Below are positions 25,050-33,357 of a DNA stretch of 64,000 nucleotides, in pieces. Every line of letters starts with the position of its first letter. Positions within the stretch are counted from its first letter, which is position 1. The DNA is taken from assembly GCF_003586445.1 (NCBI RefSeq), contig NZ_CP030028.1, positions 3,796,501-3,860,500 of the forward strand, in the 5' to 3' direction. This DNA is from Bacillus sp. Y1. GTDB taxonomy: Bacteria; Bacillota; Bacilli; Bacillales; Cytobacillaceae. The notes below the pieces were generated by a model. It saw only the letters and a list, made by a program, of their open reading frames with translations. It did not search any database and was not told the DNA's origin. The position numbers were made by a program, and so were the translations under genes.

Positions 25050-25994
25050 TTAGTTGGCGTTTGCCGACGTCTGAGAAACATCCATATATTTTAGAATGTG
25101 AACAATTACATCAACGGTCCACCCATTTCCAAGCATTTTCTTTCTTTGTGAATCCGAAACCGAAGCCGTATATCCTTCAGGTACTGTCTGTAACCGTTCG
25201 TACTCTGTAGCCGTGTAATATCTAAAAGGTAATTTATTTTTGAAAGCATCAGGATGTCTACCAACAGGCATTGGCGTTAATACATTGTCTTTTTCCACAG
25301 TCGTTAAGCAGTTGGATTTATTGGTATTCGTTGCCCGTACCTCAAGACATTGCGTAATTGGTATTTCTTTATTGTAATCCTCTCTTTTCCCTTCGCTATT
25401 TAGCCGCCTTCCCAGGATTGTAGCTTTATTTAACTTTCTCCCTCTTATAGCTCCTGGGTTTATCTCGAAATCAGACTCTAATATGTCAGCAAGATTTATC
25501 CCATGGTCTTCCGGCTGCTTTACGTTAGGTATATTCGTCCAATATAACCTCACTCTATTTTGCGCCGATACCAACGCACTATTTATTTCGATCGGTTCTA
25601 CTCCTAATTTCTCACTAATAACATCTTGATACTCTTTTTTCATTTTCACATTTTCTAGCAGAAAATATTTAGGAGTGTAATAGTTTAAGATATCTACAAA
25701 CTCGAAGAATAACTTACTACGAGGGTCACTAAAATTCAATTGTTTCCCTGAAAAACTGAATCCTTGACAAGGACTTCCTCCAATAATTAAATCAATCTTA
25801 GGTAAGTTCCAATCACGCCAATGTCGTACATCTCCCAATAGGATATTTTCGGGATAGTTTTCAGTAGCTACCCGTATGGCATGCTTGTCAATCTCACTTG
25901 AAAAATATTTGTTAACCTTAATACCCGCCCTTTCTAGTGCTAACCGCCCACAACTCATACCGTCAAATAGACTTAATACATTAATACCCTGCAA
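25050..25994 (-). CDS. DNA (cytosine-5) methyltransferase
   Basis: About 314 residues, all key motifs present: motif I LSLFDGMSCGRLAL, motif IV GGSPCQGFS with catalytic Cys, motif VI ENV (LLENVKM), motif VIII QNRVRLYWTN, and C-terminal ERLQTVPEGYT and GNGWTVDVIVHIL (motif X). It makes 5-methylcytosine, probably to protect phage DNA from host restriction. No partner nuclease is nearby. The TTG at 25994 has GGGGAGG 6 bases upstream; an ATG at 26012 is the alternative. Lower GC than its neighbours. A second, broken copy lies at 29916-30702. Confidence 0.92.
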   Translation of the reverse strand: MQGINVLSLFDGMSCGRLALERAGIKVNKYFSSEIDKHAIRVATENYPENILLGDVRHWRDWNLPKIDLIIGGSPCQGFSFSGKQLNFSDPRSKLFFEFVDILNYYTPKYFLLENVKMKKEYQDVISEKLGVEPIEINSALVSAQNRVRLYWTNIPNVKQPEDHGINLADILESDFEINPGAIRGRKLNKATILGRRLNSEGKREDYNKEIPITQCLEVRATNTNKSNCLTTVEKDNVLTPMPVGRHPDAFKNKLPFRYYTATEYERLQTVPEGYTASVSDSQRKKMLGNGWTVDVIVHILKYMDVSQTSANAN

Positions 25995-26109
25995 TAAAAT
26001 CCTCCCCTTCATTGACCTGCACGAGCAAGCCGAAAAATAACCCCTTCACTATATAGACCAGCTAAAGGCTAAAAATATCGTATTTTAGTAATACTCACTT
26101 AATAAGATA

Positions 26110-26140
26110 CGAAAAGGAGGAAATTATCATATTTACCTCC
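26110..26140 (-). terminator. Terminator after the 26181 gene
   Basis: Minus-strand GGAGGTAAAT...ATTTCCTCC (one unpaired base) followed by TTTTCG. It closes the operon that runs from 29433 to 26181. Confidence 0.65.
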
Positions 26141-26180
26141 TCATATATAAGGACAACTGAGCGCCCAAAATACAACGTTA

Positions 26181-26636
26181 CTAATTACCTATTTTCCGTA
26201 TATAAACCGGCTGTACCTTCGTGAACTCATCGTATTTCTGCTTCCGCTCTTTATTTCGTATCCTTGCGTGTTTATCGATGAACTTCTCGTCACGTTTCGT
26301 TCTCTTTCTACGTAAAGGTGGTTTATGATTTCGCCCATCAACGCCGTGCTCTTCCGCAACTTTGAACGAAACTTCCGCTTTGTATCGTTCCTCGAGTTGT
26401 GTTTCGCTCATAAACGGATATTCTGTACGCGTTACTTTGTCAGGATGCGGGTCGGTAAGTTCTTCGTAGAGGCAAAGATCGGTTAGCCTTTCAAGCGCCA
26501 CACCGTCAGGCATTTCGCCTGTCTTCGCGAAGTAATCCTCCGTCAGTTGTTCGATTTTTAATAGACGGAGAGCACGGGGCAAATCCCCGCGCTTTGTCTC
26601 CGCATGTAGTCTCATAATCTCTTCGTGTATGTTCAT
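26181..26636 (-). CDS. Charged phage protein of unknown function
   Basis: 151 residues. Acidic, helical first half (MNIHEEIMRLHAETKRG) and a very basic second half (RRKRTKRDEKFIDKHARIRNK), which could bind nucleic acid. It overlaps the sigma-region-4-like gene by 4 bases (ATGA) and is followed by a terminator. No family recognised. Confidence 0.7.
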   Translation of the reverse strand: MNIHEEIMRLHAETKRGDLPRALRLLKIEQLTEDYFAKTGEMPDGVALERLTDLCLYEELTDPHPDKVTRTEYPFMSETQLEERYKAEVSFKVAEEHGVDGRNHKPPLRRKRTKRDEKFIDKHARIRNKERKQKYDEFTKVQPVYIRKIGN

Positions 26637-27028
26637 TCCGTTTCCCCTTTCGTAGTTGCCATTGCGTACCCTTCACCGTGTCCGCTCCAATAAAAGTAAA
26701 CCTCCGCAACACTATCTAACGCTCTACTAACGAGATGACTTACGCCATCCTTATCGAGTCCCATCCGTTCGCCCGCATCCCGTTGCGTCAAATCCTGTCC
26801 GTACACCAAGTCGATTGCTTGCCGCTGCCTATCCGTCAAGCCTGCTCGTTCGATGGCCGTTGCTAGGTCGATCAATATGTCGCTAGCTGCTGTATCGCCC
26901 GCATAACGTCGTTGCCGCAACGCATGCAGGTCGCTGAGGAGAATGCGAAGGCCGGTCGGATTGTCTAGCGCTGGGTACTGCGATTCGTAACGGAAATGCT
27001 GGTCCGGTTTATTTGTTGCGCTTCCCAT
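26633..27028 (-). CDS. Sigma-70 region 4-like regulator
   Basis: 131 residues. The second half carries a region-4 type helix-turn-helix: GLTDRQRQAIDLVYGQDLTQ then DAGERMGLDKDGVSHLVSRAL. There is no region 2, so it is not a full sigma factor; ArpU-like late activators of Gram-positive phages look similar. Its position just before the methyltransferase, Rep-like gene and packaging genes fits control of late transcription. It is start-stop coupled to the PP-loop gene (TAATG). Confidence 0.75.
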   Translation of the reverse strand: MGSATNKPDQHFRYESQYPALDNPTGLRILLSDLHALRQRRYAGDTAASDILIDLATAIERAGLTDRQRQAIDLVYGQDLTQRDAGERMGLDKDGVSHLVSRALDSVAEVYFYWSGHGEGYAMATTKGETE

Positions 27029-28212
27029 TAGTTCGCCTCCTTTTTCTTCTTCGTATCAAACACGTCGAATACGCACGGCTTAGCTTCCAAGATATCGCGC
27101 AAGTGTTCCGCTGCATCCTCTGCCGTAATGTCCACACCGGTAAACTCTCGAATCTCATCTCGCACGTTCTGCGGCACCATGTCTAGCAACGCCGGACCAT
27201 AGCCGAGATTGTGAATCATAGCTTCGTAGACTTTCGGATAGTACGTACGCATCCATTGCAGATAGCCGTATTTGACCGGAATTGGACACATCATACAGCC
27301 GGTACGTGGTGTAAATAATTTAAAGCCGTGCTTTTCGAGGATAATCGCCTGTGCTCTAGTAACCGTTTGCGTCTGCCTATCACGCAAACTTGCGAATTCT
27401 TCTGCCGTAAAGTGTGGCACCAGTTCGTCCGGAATGGTTGCCGGATACTTCTGGATGAGATTCTGTTTATATAGGTCGTTATACGGAATGGATTCGCGCT
27501 CGACGTACGCCCATATGTCCGCTTCATTCCACCACATGATCGGCTTGCATAGCATCGACTTCCAAGTGCCGGACGAGTAGAAGTATTCGCCGTCACGTAG
27601 CGAGGACAAAAATCGTTGCCGCGATTCGTCCGCACGCGTTCCGTTGATATTCAGGTCGAAGTCGTGTTCCTTTTTGATACGGTTCATTGGCTCGTGCTTG
27701 AGCGTATTGCAACACTTTTCGCTGAGTGGTTGACCATGGCGTCTGTCGCCTTTCCGTGCGGTAAAATAGTCGCTCGTGATACCGCCGTTGTCTTCGATAA
27801 TCTTCTTCAGCGCCTTTTTCGGTGCGGTAACGATCAGCCGTAGATTCCATAATTCCGTCATTTGTTTTGCGTATAACCTAACCGCAGGGAATTCGTTCTT
27901 TGTATCGTTCCACACGACATCTACATCGGAAGGGTCACGCCCTAGCTCCGTTAATGCCTTTCGTACCAGGTACAACGTTACAATCGAATCGATGCCGAAC
28001 GAGCAAGCTATGACTGGCTTCTTCGCACGTTTGAGCGCCATTTTCAACAGTTCTATGGAACGGCGCTCTTTATCGTCGAGCGTGCTTTCGCCTCGCTTAT
28101 CCGCCTCGTAATGGGCGTATCTAGTCGCTTTGTCGGCGCGCGTCCATTGCCATTTGCCGTGATCGTTCTGAAATGGCCGGACTTGAATATCGTAGTTATT
28201 AATAACGTCCAT
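27028..28212 (-). CDS. PP-loop ATPase, PAPS-reductase-like (394 aa)
   Basis: N-type PP-loop in SFGIDSIVTLYL (about 71-82), then WNDTKNEFP typical of the PAPS reductase/adenylyltransferase fold, a CC pair in SEKCCNTLKHEP (about 165), and GCMMCP (about 316), enough cysteines to hold an Fe-S cluster. DndC-like and other sulfur-handling enzymes share this plan. Phages often carry such genes, and their substrates are mostly unknown. It is the middle of an operon with a second PP-loop protein (28525) and a coiled-coil protein (28227). A role in base, nucleotide or tRNA modification is possible. Confidence 0.8.
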   Translation of the reverse strand: MDVINNYDIQVRPFQNDHGKWQWTRADKATRYAHYEADKRGESTLDDKERRSIELLKMALKRAKKPVIACSFGIDSIVTLYLVRKALTELGRDPSDVDVVWNDTKNEFPAVRLYAKQMTELWNLRLIVTAPKKALKKIIEDNGGITSDYFTARKGDRRHGQPLSEKCCNTLKHEPMNRIKKEHDFDLNINGTRADESRQRFLSSLRDGEYFYSSGTWKSMLCKPIMWWNEADIWAYVERESIPYNDLYKQNLIQKYPATIPDELVPHFTAEEFASLRDRQTQTVTRAQAIILEKHGFKLFTPRTGCMMCPIPVKYGYLQWMRTYYPKVYEAMIHNLGYGPALLDMVPQNVRDEIREFTGVDITAEDAAEHLRDILEAKPCVFDVFDTKKKKEAN

Positions 28213-28226
28213 TTAATCGCCTCCGT

Positions 28227-28511
28227 TCAAGTTAGAGAAATTCCCTCGACTCTTTCCCCAGCATCGTATCTCGCTAAAACTGCGATAAACCTTTCGGCCT
28301 TCTCGTTAGTCTTTCTTAAATCGATATTTAGGTCAGTTAGTCCGTTATTTAGTCTGTTTTGCGTGTAACGACATACATCCTTTTGTAAATCTTTTTTAAC
28401 ATCTTCTATTAATCTTTCAAGGCTCTTCGCACGATCTTGCATAGCTTTAATTTCTTCCAATATCTCTTCTCTTGTTACTCTTCGGTTCCAATCGTCATAG
28501 TAATGCGTCAT
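28227..28511 (-). CDS. Small coiled-coil protein between two PP-loop genes
   Basis: 94 residues, almost all helical with heptad-like leucines (IKAMQDRAKSLERLIEDVKK), no catalytic motif. It lies 15 bases after one PP-loop gene and 14 before the next, so it is likely co-expressed and might be a partner of them. Family not recognised. Confidence 0.7.
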   Translation of the reverse strand: MTHYYDDWNRRVTREEILEEIKAMQDRAKSLERLIEDVKKDLQKDVCRYTQNRLNNGLTDLNIDLRKTNEKAERFIAVLARYDAGERVEGISLT

Positions 28512-28524
28512 ATTAATCCCTCCT

Positions 28525-29433
28525 TTAATTATTTTCGGTATCGTCTACGAAGCATCCGCAACCTCCGATATCAAACATATCAATTTGCTCCGTCTGATTG
28601 CTCTCGACTTCCTCACGCAACATGCGCAACGTCAGCGGTATCTTTACCTTGCTTCGTGTTCGGCGCAGTATAGCGACATCCTTGCCGAGATAATCGCGCA
28701 TTTCCTGTTCTTTCTCTTCGTGGTAAAGGTATAGCGCACGATTCTTTTCGAGCAGGTTAACGAAATGACCTTGGCCGGCACGTACGCAGAATCCTCCGCA
28801 ATTGTTATGCGAAAAATTCATGCCGTAAAGCCTTGGCGTTTCTATGCCGACTTCTTCCAGCGCTTTGATTGCGTCAATCTTCGTCAACAACGGCTCTTCA
28901 CACATCGGAAACTCGACATGGTAAGGCGCCCAATTCTTTCGCGGTGCTTTGGTACGGTGCTCCTCCGTCCAATCTATTCCGAGGTATAACACGACATCCT
29001 CTGGTGTAAAGTTAGCGTGAATGTACTTCGCCGATAATTCCTGCTTAATTTTGTGCGAGCATTGCGCTAAGCGAGAGTTCCCAAGGAACCGTACGTCGCG
29101 GAATATCTCCCAAGGATCGCGACCGTCGTTGACCCAGACAAACTGCGGATTGCGCTCGGTAACTTTCGCTGCTAAGTCCGTTAAGAATGCCTTACGTGCT
29201 TCCATCGTTTCGTGGCTAGTCGGCGGTATTTGCTTCGCTAGTTCTACTAGGTCAGCGCAATCAATTCCGTAAATGTCTTGAGTTGTTTCGATGAGGAACC
29301 GGTATAAGTCTTCGTCCTCGATGAGCGTGTCGGTAAACAAGCAGATCACGTTTTCGGCTCCGTGTGCAGATACGACTCGTTTTGCGGTCATCCAACTTCC
29401 TAGTCCGCCAGAATAAAAGATTACGTGTTTCAT
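28525..29433 (-). CDS. PP-loop ATPase, adenine nucleotide alpha hydrolase-like (302 aa)
   Basis: Starts MKHVIFYSGGLGSWMTAKRV with the SGGxxS PP-loop at once at the N-terminus, followed by FTDTLIEDEDLYRFL, a usual acidic segment. Cysteines occur in HNNCGGFCVRAG (about 208) and GGCGCF at the C-terminal end. It is different in sequence from the 394-residue PP-loop protein in the same operon. It may activate a substrate by adenylation for sulfur or amine transfer. Start ATG with AAAGGATGATCGC. Confidence 0.8.
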   Translation of the reverse strand: MKHVIFYSGGLGSWMTAKRVVSAHGAENVICLFTDTLIEDEDLYRFLIETTQDIYGIDCADLVELAKQIPPTSHETMEARKAFLTDLAAKVTERNPQFVWVNDGRDPWEIFRDVRFLGNSRLAQCSHKIKQELSAKYIHANFTPEDVVLYLGIDWTEEHRTKAPRKNWAPYHVEFPMCEEPLLTKIDAIKALEEVGIETPRLYGMNFSHNNCGGFCVRAGQGHFVNLLEKNRALYLYHEEKEQEMRDYLGKDVAILRRTRSKVKIPLTLRMLREEVESNQTEQIDMFDIGGCGCFVDDTENN

Positions 29434-29450
29434 GCGATCATCCTTTCCGT

Positions 29451-29479
29451 TTGCTTAATGCGTTACAATTTCGTATACT
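29451..29479 (+). promoter_or_regulatory. SigmaA-type promoter for the plus-strand gene
   Basis: TTGCTT (29451-29456), 17-base spacer, TATACT (29474-29479), 34 bases before the ATG. It is the only clear vegetative promoter in the centre of the phage and faces against the general direction of transcription, so this gene may be expressed in the lysogen. Confidence 0.75.
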
Positions 29480-29512
29480 ATTCGTAAAACTATCGAAATG
29501 AGGTCGTACATA

Positions 29513-29875
29513 ATGCCGTTCGAACCTATCCAACTAACCCGAAACAATGGCGCATCCATTACGCTAGATAAAATGCGTCGGCTGCGTTTGTCGTCCGGAG
29601 CTAAGTCCGAGTTGAAGTTAGCGCCATATCAACATGTTTACGTATCGGTTGACGTGGAGAATAAGCGCATCGGCGTCGTCAGAATGGACGTTGCTAAATT
29701 GCCGGGCCATGCCGCCATTAAAATGGACAAACGCGGCTATCTCGGAACAGCTTCCGGCAAGGCTGTCGCTAGTAAGTTGGCGCTGACTGACGAAGACCTG
29801 CCGGCTGTGTTCTCGTTTATCGGAAAAACCGACGAAGGGGGTGCGTATTGGGCTACGTTTGAGTTGACGAAATAG
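29513..29875 (+). CDS. Isolated plus-strand phage gene, unknown function
   Basis: 120 residues from the ATG at 29513 (TGAGGT 9 bases before); an earlier in-frame start at 29498 lacks a ribosome site. Soluble and beta-rich: MPFEPIQLTRNNGASITLDK, RIGVVRMDVAKLPG, GGAYWATFELTK. No family recognised. It is the only plus-strand gene in over 45 kb of minus-strand genes, has its own sigmaA-type promoter and is followed by a hairpin, the pattern of a cargo (moron) gene that may act in the lysogen. Confidence 0.78.
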   Translation: MPFEPIQLTRNNGASITLDKMRRLRLSSGAKSELKLAPYQHVYVSVDVENKRIGVVRMDVAKLPGHAAIKMDKRGYLGTASGKAVASKLALTDEDLPAVFSFIGKTDEGGAYWATFELTK

Positions 29876-29895
29876 GACGGAGTTGCCGCTCCGTC
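29876..29895. terminator. Hairpin between convergent genes
   Basis: GACGGAG-TTGCCG-CTCCGTC directly after the plus-strand stop codon. There is no good T-run on either strand, so termination strength is unclear. Confidence 0.5.
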
Positions 29896-29915
29896 GGTTA
29901 CTGCGAAATAATTGC

Positions 29916-30702
29916 CTATTTTATTCCGCTTAGAATGTGCGCTATTACGTCGACAGTCCAACCGTCGCCCAGAAGTGACGCTGCTTCATTTCGGCTGATT
30001 GATTTCGTATATCCTTCAGGAACCGTTTGTAATCGTTCCATTTCTAGTTGAGTTAGATCTCTTACGCCATCAAAAACGGTAAGGTCTAATTCTTCGGCCT
30101 TTAAGTCCGCCTCTTTTGCGCTTAAACCTTTGAAGTGTTTGTTAAAGAATTCGGTGCATTCAATATAGTGATTTTTATCTTTAAAAATTAATGTATTTAG
30201 TGCCTTGGCATGTCTCCGCATTTTCCTGTAAGGGGTTTTCGTCGGTCTGCTATACCCTTCTAGTAAGCACAACGCCTTCTTCCTCGGTGAGTAGCCACTT
30301 TCTAGAATATCGGATAATAAAACACCCTTATCGATCGGCAGACCTTCGACTTGAATGTTGGTCCAATATAATCGATCCCTCAATTGTGCCGTAACTAGTT
30401 CGCTGTTGATTCTAATGCTCTTTACGCCCAAGTAAGCATCAATTGATTCTCTATCCTCGACATTCATTCCCGCGACGTTTTCTAATAAAAAGTATTTAGG
30501 CTGCACCTCTTTCAATAACCTTAAATACTCGTAAAACAACTTTGACTTTTCGCCACTCAGACCTAATCGTTTTGATGGAATGCATATCTGTGAAAAGTTT
30601 TGACAAGGTGATCCACCCATTAGCAAATCAATTTCGCCTACATATATTTTCGTTAGAGGTTCACCCGTCCGCAGCTCATGCCGTCAAATAAACTTAATAC
30701 AT
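29916..30702 (-). pseudogene. C5-methyltransferase broken by an internal deletion
   Basis: The normal start is present: ATG at 30702 gives MNVLSLFDGMSCGRV (motif I) but the frame stops three codons later. The rest lies in another frame: TKIYVGEIDLLMGGSPCQNF (motif IV), then ENVAGM, RDRLYWTNI and the motif X end GDGWTVDVIAHIL. Compared with the intact gene at 25050, roughly 40 residues around motifs II-III are missing and the junction is out of frame. The methyltransferase is therefore predicted inactive. The start directly follows the dNMP kinase-like stop (TGAATG). Confidence 0.88.
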
Positions 30703-31275
30703 TCATCCAATCGCCTCCATCATCTCGTCAACCTTCCGCTTCAACTCCTCGACCGTCCCTTCGTTGGTGATATGATAATCAACCTCGAAGCTATTGAGCG
30801 CTATTTCCGTCGGATGAGCCAAGTCGTGACTCGTGAAATCGTCCCCAGCCTCAATCGCACGCCCTATCCGCACATCATCCGGAGCACTCACGCGAATTAT
30901 CGTATAACCTTCCTTGCGAAGCCTTTCGTATTCCTCTTTCGTACGTAAATCCGTAATCAATACATTAGCGCCTCGGTCATCTACTTCGCTGTGCCACCAG
31001 ATGTGCGTCTCAACCATGCGTAGGCAATAATCGACCCATACCGTAGGTGCGCCCGGTAAATCAAGCCTCCGCATGCCTTCGCCGAACACTTGGTAAGCAC
31101 GCCGTGGTTTAGGGTCGCGAGGAATATTCGGGTATAATGCGTGTAATAAGCGTTTCATTTCGTCAGCAAATGCGAAACATGTAAACTCGTATTTATCGGC
31201 GATATATTCGCTAATGAGCGTTTTACCGCTACGAATACGACCACAAATGGCGAGCTTCCTGACCGGATATGTCAT
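30703..31275 (-). CDS. Deoxynucleoside monophosphate kinase-like protein
   Basis: 190 residues. P-loop GRIRSGKT at about 12-19, and a DLRTKEEYERLRKEG segment plus FTSHDLAHPTEIAL near 150, matching the T4 gp1-like dNMP kinase group. It would phosphorylate dNMPs for phage DNA synthesis, in line with ThyX, dUTPase and ribonucleotide reductase in the same long operon. Confidence 0.8.
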   Translation of the reverse strand: MTYPVRKLAICGRIRSGKTLISEYIADKYEFTCFAFADEMKRLLHALYPNIPRDPKPRRAYQVFGEGMRRLDLPGAPTVWVDYCLRMVETHIWWHSEVDDRGANVLITDLRTKEEYERLRKEGYTIIRVSAPDDVRIGRAIEAGDDFTSHDLAHPTEIALNSFEVDYHITNEGTVEELKRKVDEMMEAIG

Positions 31276-31712
31276 CCGCGATAACCTCCCATCAACCTAT
31301 CGATCATCCATTTCGGCAAGGTGACGGGTGTGCTGTCGACTTTCTCAATCGATTGCAGCGACGCCAACTCCTCGCCCAATTGCTGAACGTTGCTGAATAG
31401 TGTGTCGAGCTGTTCCGCGTGGTTGCGTTTGAGTTGCGTTACCTCGGCCGATAGGTTTGCGATAATGTCGACGAGGTCTGGCGCTGTGGATTCGGCTTCG
31501 ACCGGTTCGAGTACGCGATATTCGTCGTCACCAATCCACGTACCATCTTCGTTTATTACAACGCCCGAACGGAAGTCGTCGCGAGCGAAACTAAAAATCC
31601 GGTACACAGTCTCTATTTGACCGTCAGACAAGTCAATAACCTTCTCGCCAACCTCCGCCTTCCGTTCAACCTCAACGTACTTCTTACCGTCAATCTCGTG
31701 CGTTTTACTCAT
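31272..31712 (-). CDS. Phage protein with C-terminal coiled coil
   Basis: 146 residues from the ATG at 31712, which overlaps the upstream stop (ATGA) behind GAGGAGG. The N-terminal half (KYVEVERKAEVGEKVIDLSD) could be a small beta domain and about residues 85-125 are a coiled coil. It is coupled by overlap to the kinase-like gene. Function unknown. Confidence 0.7.
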   Translation of the reverse strand: MSKTHEIDGKKYVEVERKAEVGEKVIDLSDGQIETVYRIFSFARDDFRSGVVINEDGTWIGDDEYRVLEPVEAESTAPDLVDIIANLSAEVTQLKRNHAEQLDTLFSNVQQLGEELASLQSIEKVDSTPVTLPKWMIDRLMGGYRG

Positions 31713-32014
31713 TCCACATCCTCCTCCTCGCATAGAATATCGAAGCTATTGTCGCGCAACACTTGCGTTAATACATTGCCGAGCCTGACGACTTGATCTT
31801 CGTCGTGCTCATCGTATCCAGCTTCGTAAAGCATAGCGTGAACTAATTCGTGAATAATGACGCTGGCTTTCCTTTGGTCACATAACGTAGGCTCGACTTC
31901 AATCCTAGCGTCGTGATACGTAATTTGACCGAGTAGATTGTGCTTAATCATTAAGTCCGGCTTTTCGACGACTTTGTAGTCCGCCGTGCCAATTCGAAAA
32001 GTTAGTCCATTCAT
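31709..32014 (-). CDS. ImmA/IrrE-like zinc metallopeptidase-type protein
   Basis: 101 residues with the zinc motif HELVH in KASVIIHELVHAMLYEAG (about 53-57) and a following acidic stretch. Size and layout fit small phage HExxH proteins related to ImmA/IrrE or SprT, which often cleave regulators. Targets unknown. ATGA overlaps on both sides. Confidence 0.75.
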   Translation of the reverse strand: MNGLTFRIGTADYKVVEKPDLMIKHNLLGQITYHDARIEVEPTLCDQRKASVIIHELVHAMLYEAGYDEHDEDQVVRLGNVLTQVLRDNSFDILCEEEDVE

Positions 32015-32424
32015 TCCGATTCCTCCTCGTCAATAATTCGTACTTCTAGCGAACGCCTGCCGAATGCCCTTGCGGCGCTTACTTCCGTCATATAAATATC
32101 GATTTTGCCTTCCGTGATTGCCGAACCTCTATCGAAACACACGCGCTCGCCCACGCCTTCGATGTCCAAGCGAGTGCCGAACGGAAGGCTAGGCGGACAC
32201 GCTGCAGTCAGACCGTCAACGACCGGCTCACCTGACGCCGTGATACCGTAGGCAGGGTCGTCGGGATGTTTCTGCGTAGATTCGTAGCCGGATGTGTACG
32301 CTGTAACTTCGTAAATGACTGGCGATGGTTCCGGTGCCGGCTCGACTAATACTGTCGGCATGTCGATTGGTGCGTATGCTTGCGTGAATAATTGCGTCAT
32401 TAATGCGTAGTGTGCTAGTGCGAT
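32011..32424 (-). CDS. 3D-domain (RlpA-like double-psi barrel) protein
   Basis: The 3D domain is seen in VTAYTSGYESTQKHPDDPAYG, ITASGEPVVDGLTAACP and CFDRGSAITEGKIDIYM, with its conserved Asp residues. Such domains cleave or bind peptidoglycan glycan strands (YuiC/YocH-like). No ATG/GTG/TTG start with a ribosome site is available near the N-terminus. ThyX ends in TAGGAG and an in-frame ATC at 32424 lies 8 bases beyond, the same TATCGCA context as the putative terL start. The N-terminus after it is hydrophobic. A TTG at 32460 lies inside thyX. Confidence 0.78.
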   Translation of the reverse strand: MALAHYALMTQLFTQAYAPIDMPTVLVEPAPEPSPVIYEVTAYTSGYESTQKHPDDPAYGITASGEPVVDGLTAACPPSLPFGTRLDIEGVGERVCFDRGSAITEGKIDIYMTEVSAARAFGRRSLEVRIIDEEESE

Positions 32425-32435
32425 AGTATCAACTC

Positions 32436-33173
32436 CTAGTTGAAAAACGGTTCCGTCCAAGGTTCGACGTCGATGACCGCTTGTTTTAATGATTCCGCTA
32501 GTTGCGCGATTTCGGCTTGCGCGCCTTTGCCCGGCTTACGTTTTGAGTAGAATTCGAGAATGGCGCGAAGGTTCGCTGTCATTACGAGATTAGTAGCCGC
32601 TGCGTTCGGTAGGACAGCTCGACAATCCTCCGCGGGAATACCTAACGTTCGTAAATCGTCGTACCAAGATTGCGCAACATCCATAAGGCCATGAAACGCT
32701 TGTAGTGCGACTTCATTCTTCGCGACGGTTTCAGGTACAACGTAATCAAATCCGCCACTACGGTCTCCCGAGCCGAACTTCACATAACGTTGTGACTGTA
32801 CGCTGTAACTAAATCCGACTCGATGTCGCGTGAGTTGCGCCAATAACGCTCGGCTTACTCCTTCTATTGCGAAAGTGAACGACAGATGCTCGAGAGTACT
32901 CGTATGACCAGAACGTACAATCATACGGAACAATCGATCAGCTTCTGTTCCTCTTTCGCCGTCAGTTGCTTGCTGTCCGAAATACTTTGCGCCTTCCTTT
33001 GCGACAATTTCGCTCGGCTTGCCTGGCGAGTAGCATGTGCGGATTGCCGTAAGAGCGACCGCTTGACCGTCCGTTACATCGTAGTCTTCGTCCCAATACA
33101 CTGAGTCCGCGAGGAATAAGTCGTTACCTAAATCCGAGCTTAACTGCGTATGTGCCAAAAGTTTAACGTTCAT
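32436..33173 (-). CDS. thyX: Flavin-dependent thymidylate synthase
   Basis: 245 residues. It carries the ThyX signature region RHRVGFSYSVQSQRYVKF (about 117-134), HTSTLEHLSFTF upstream and NLRAILEFYSKRK downstream, which build the FAD and dUMP sites. It makes dTMP for phage replication with dUTPase supplying dUMP. ATG with AGGAGGACGA site. It overlaps the preceding frame of the 3D-domain gene only if that gene starts at 32460. Confidence 0.95.
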   Translation of the reverse strand: MNVKLLAHTQLSSDLGNDLFLADSVYWDEDYDVTDGQAVALTAIRTCYSPGKPSEIVAKEGAKYFGQQATDGERGTEADRLFRMIVRSGHTSTLEHLSFTFAIEGVSRALLAQLTRHRVGFSYSVQSQRYVKFGSGDRSGGFDYVVPETVAKNEVALQAFHGLMDVAQSWYDDLRTLGIPAEDCRAVLPNAAATNLVMTANLRAILEFYSKRKPGKGAQAEIAQLAESLKQAVIDVEPWTEPFFN

Positions 33174-33183
33174 ATTCGTCCTC

Positions 33184-33357
33184 CTAATACTTAAATAATT
33201 CGCTATAAATTTGCGCCCATCGGCTTTCCGTTTCTTCGTCCGTATATCTGAGCGTATTCATCAGTATCGTGCATCCGTTAATGTCCTGGCGCATGATAAA
33301 CGCCTCAATTACCTCGCGGTCGTCAATCGATTGAAGCACGTACAACACTTCACGCAT
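33184..33357 (-). CDS. Small protein between dUTPase and ThyX
   Basis: 57 residues ([20 protein letters not shown] to IYSELFKY). Start ATG overlaps the dUTPase stop by 8 bases and the stop is followed by the thyX ribosome site, so it is translationally coupled on both sides. Composition and spacing support a real gene. Function unknown. Confidence 0.78.
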   Translation of the reverse strand: MREVLYVLQSIDDREVIEAFIMRQDINGCTILMNTLRYTDEETESRWAQIYSELFKY

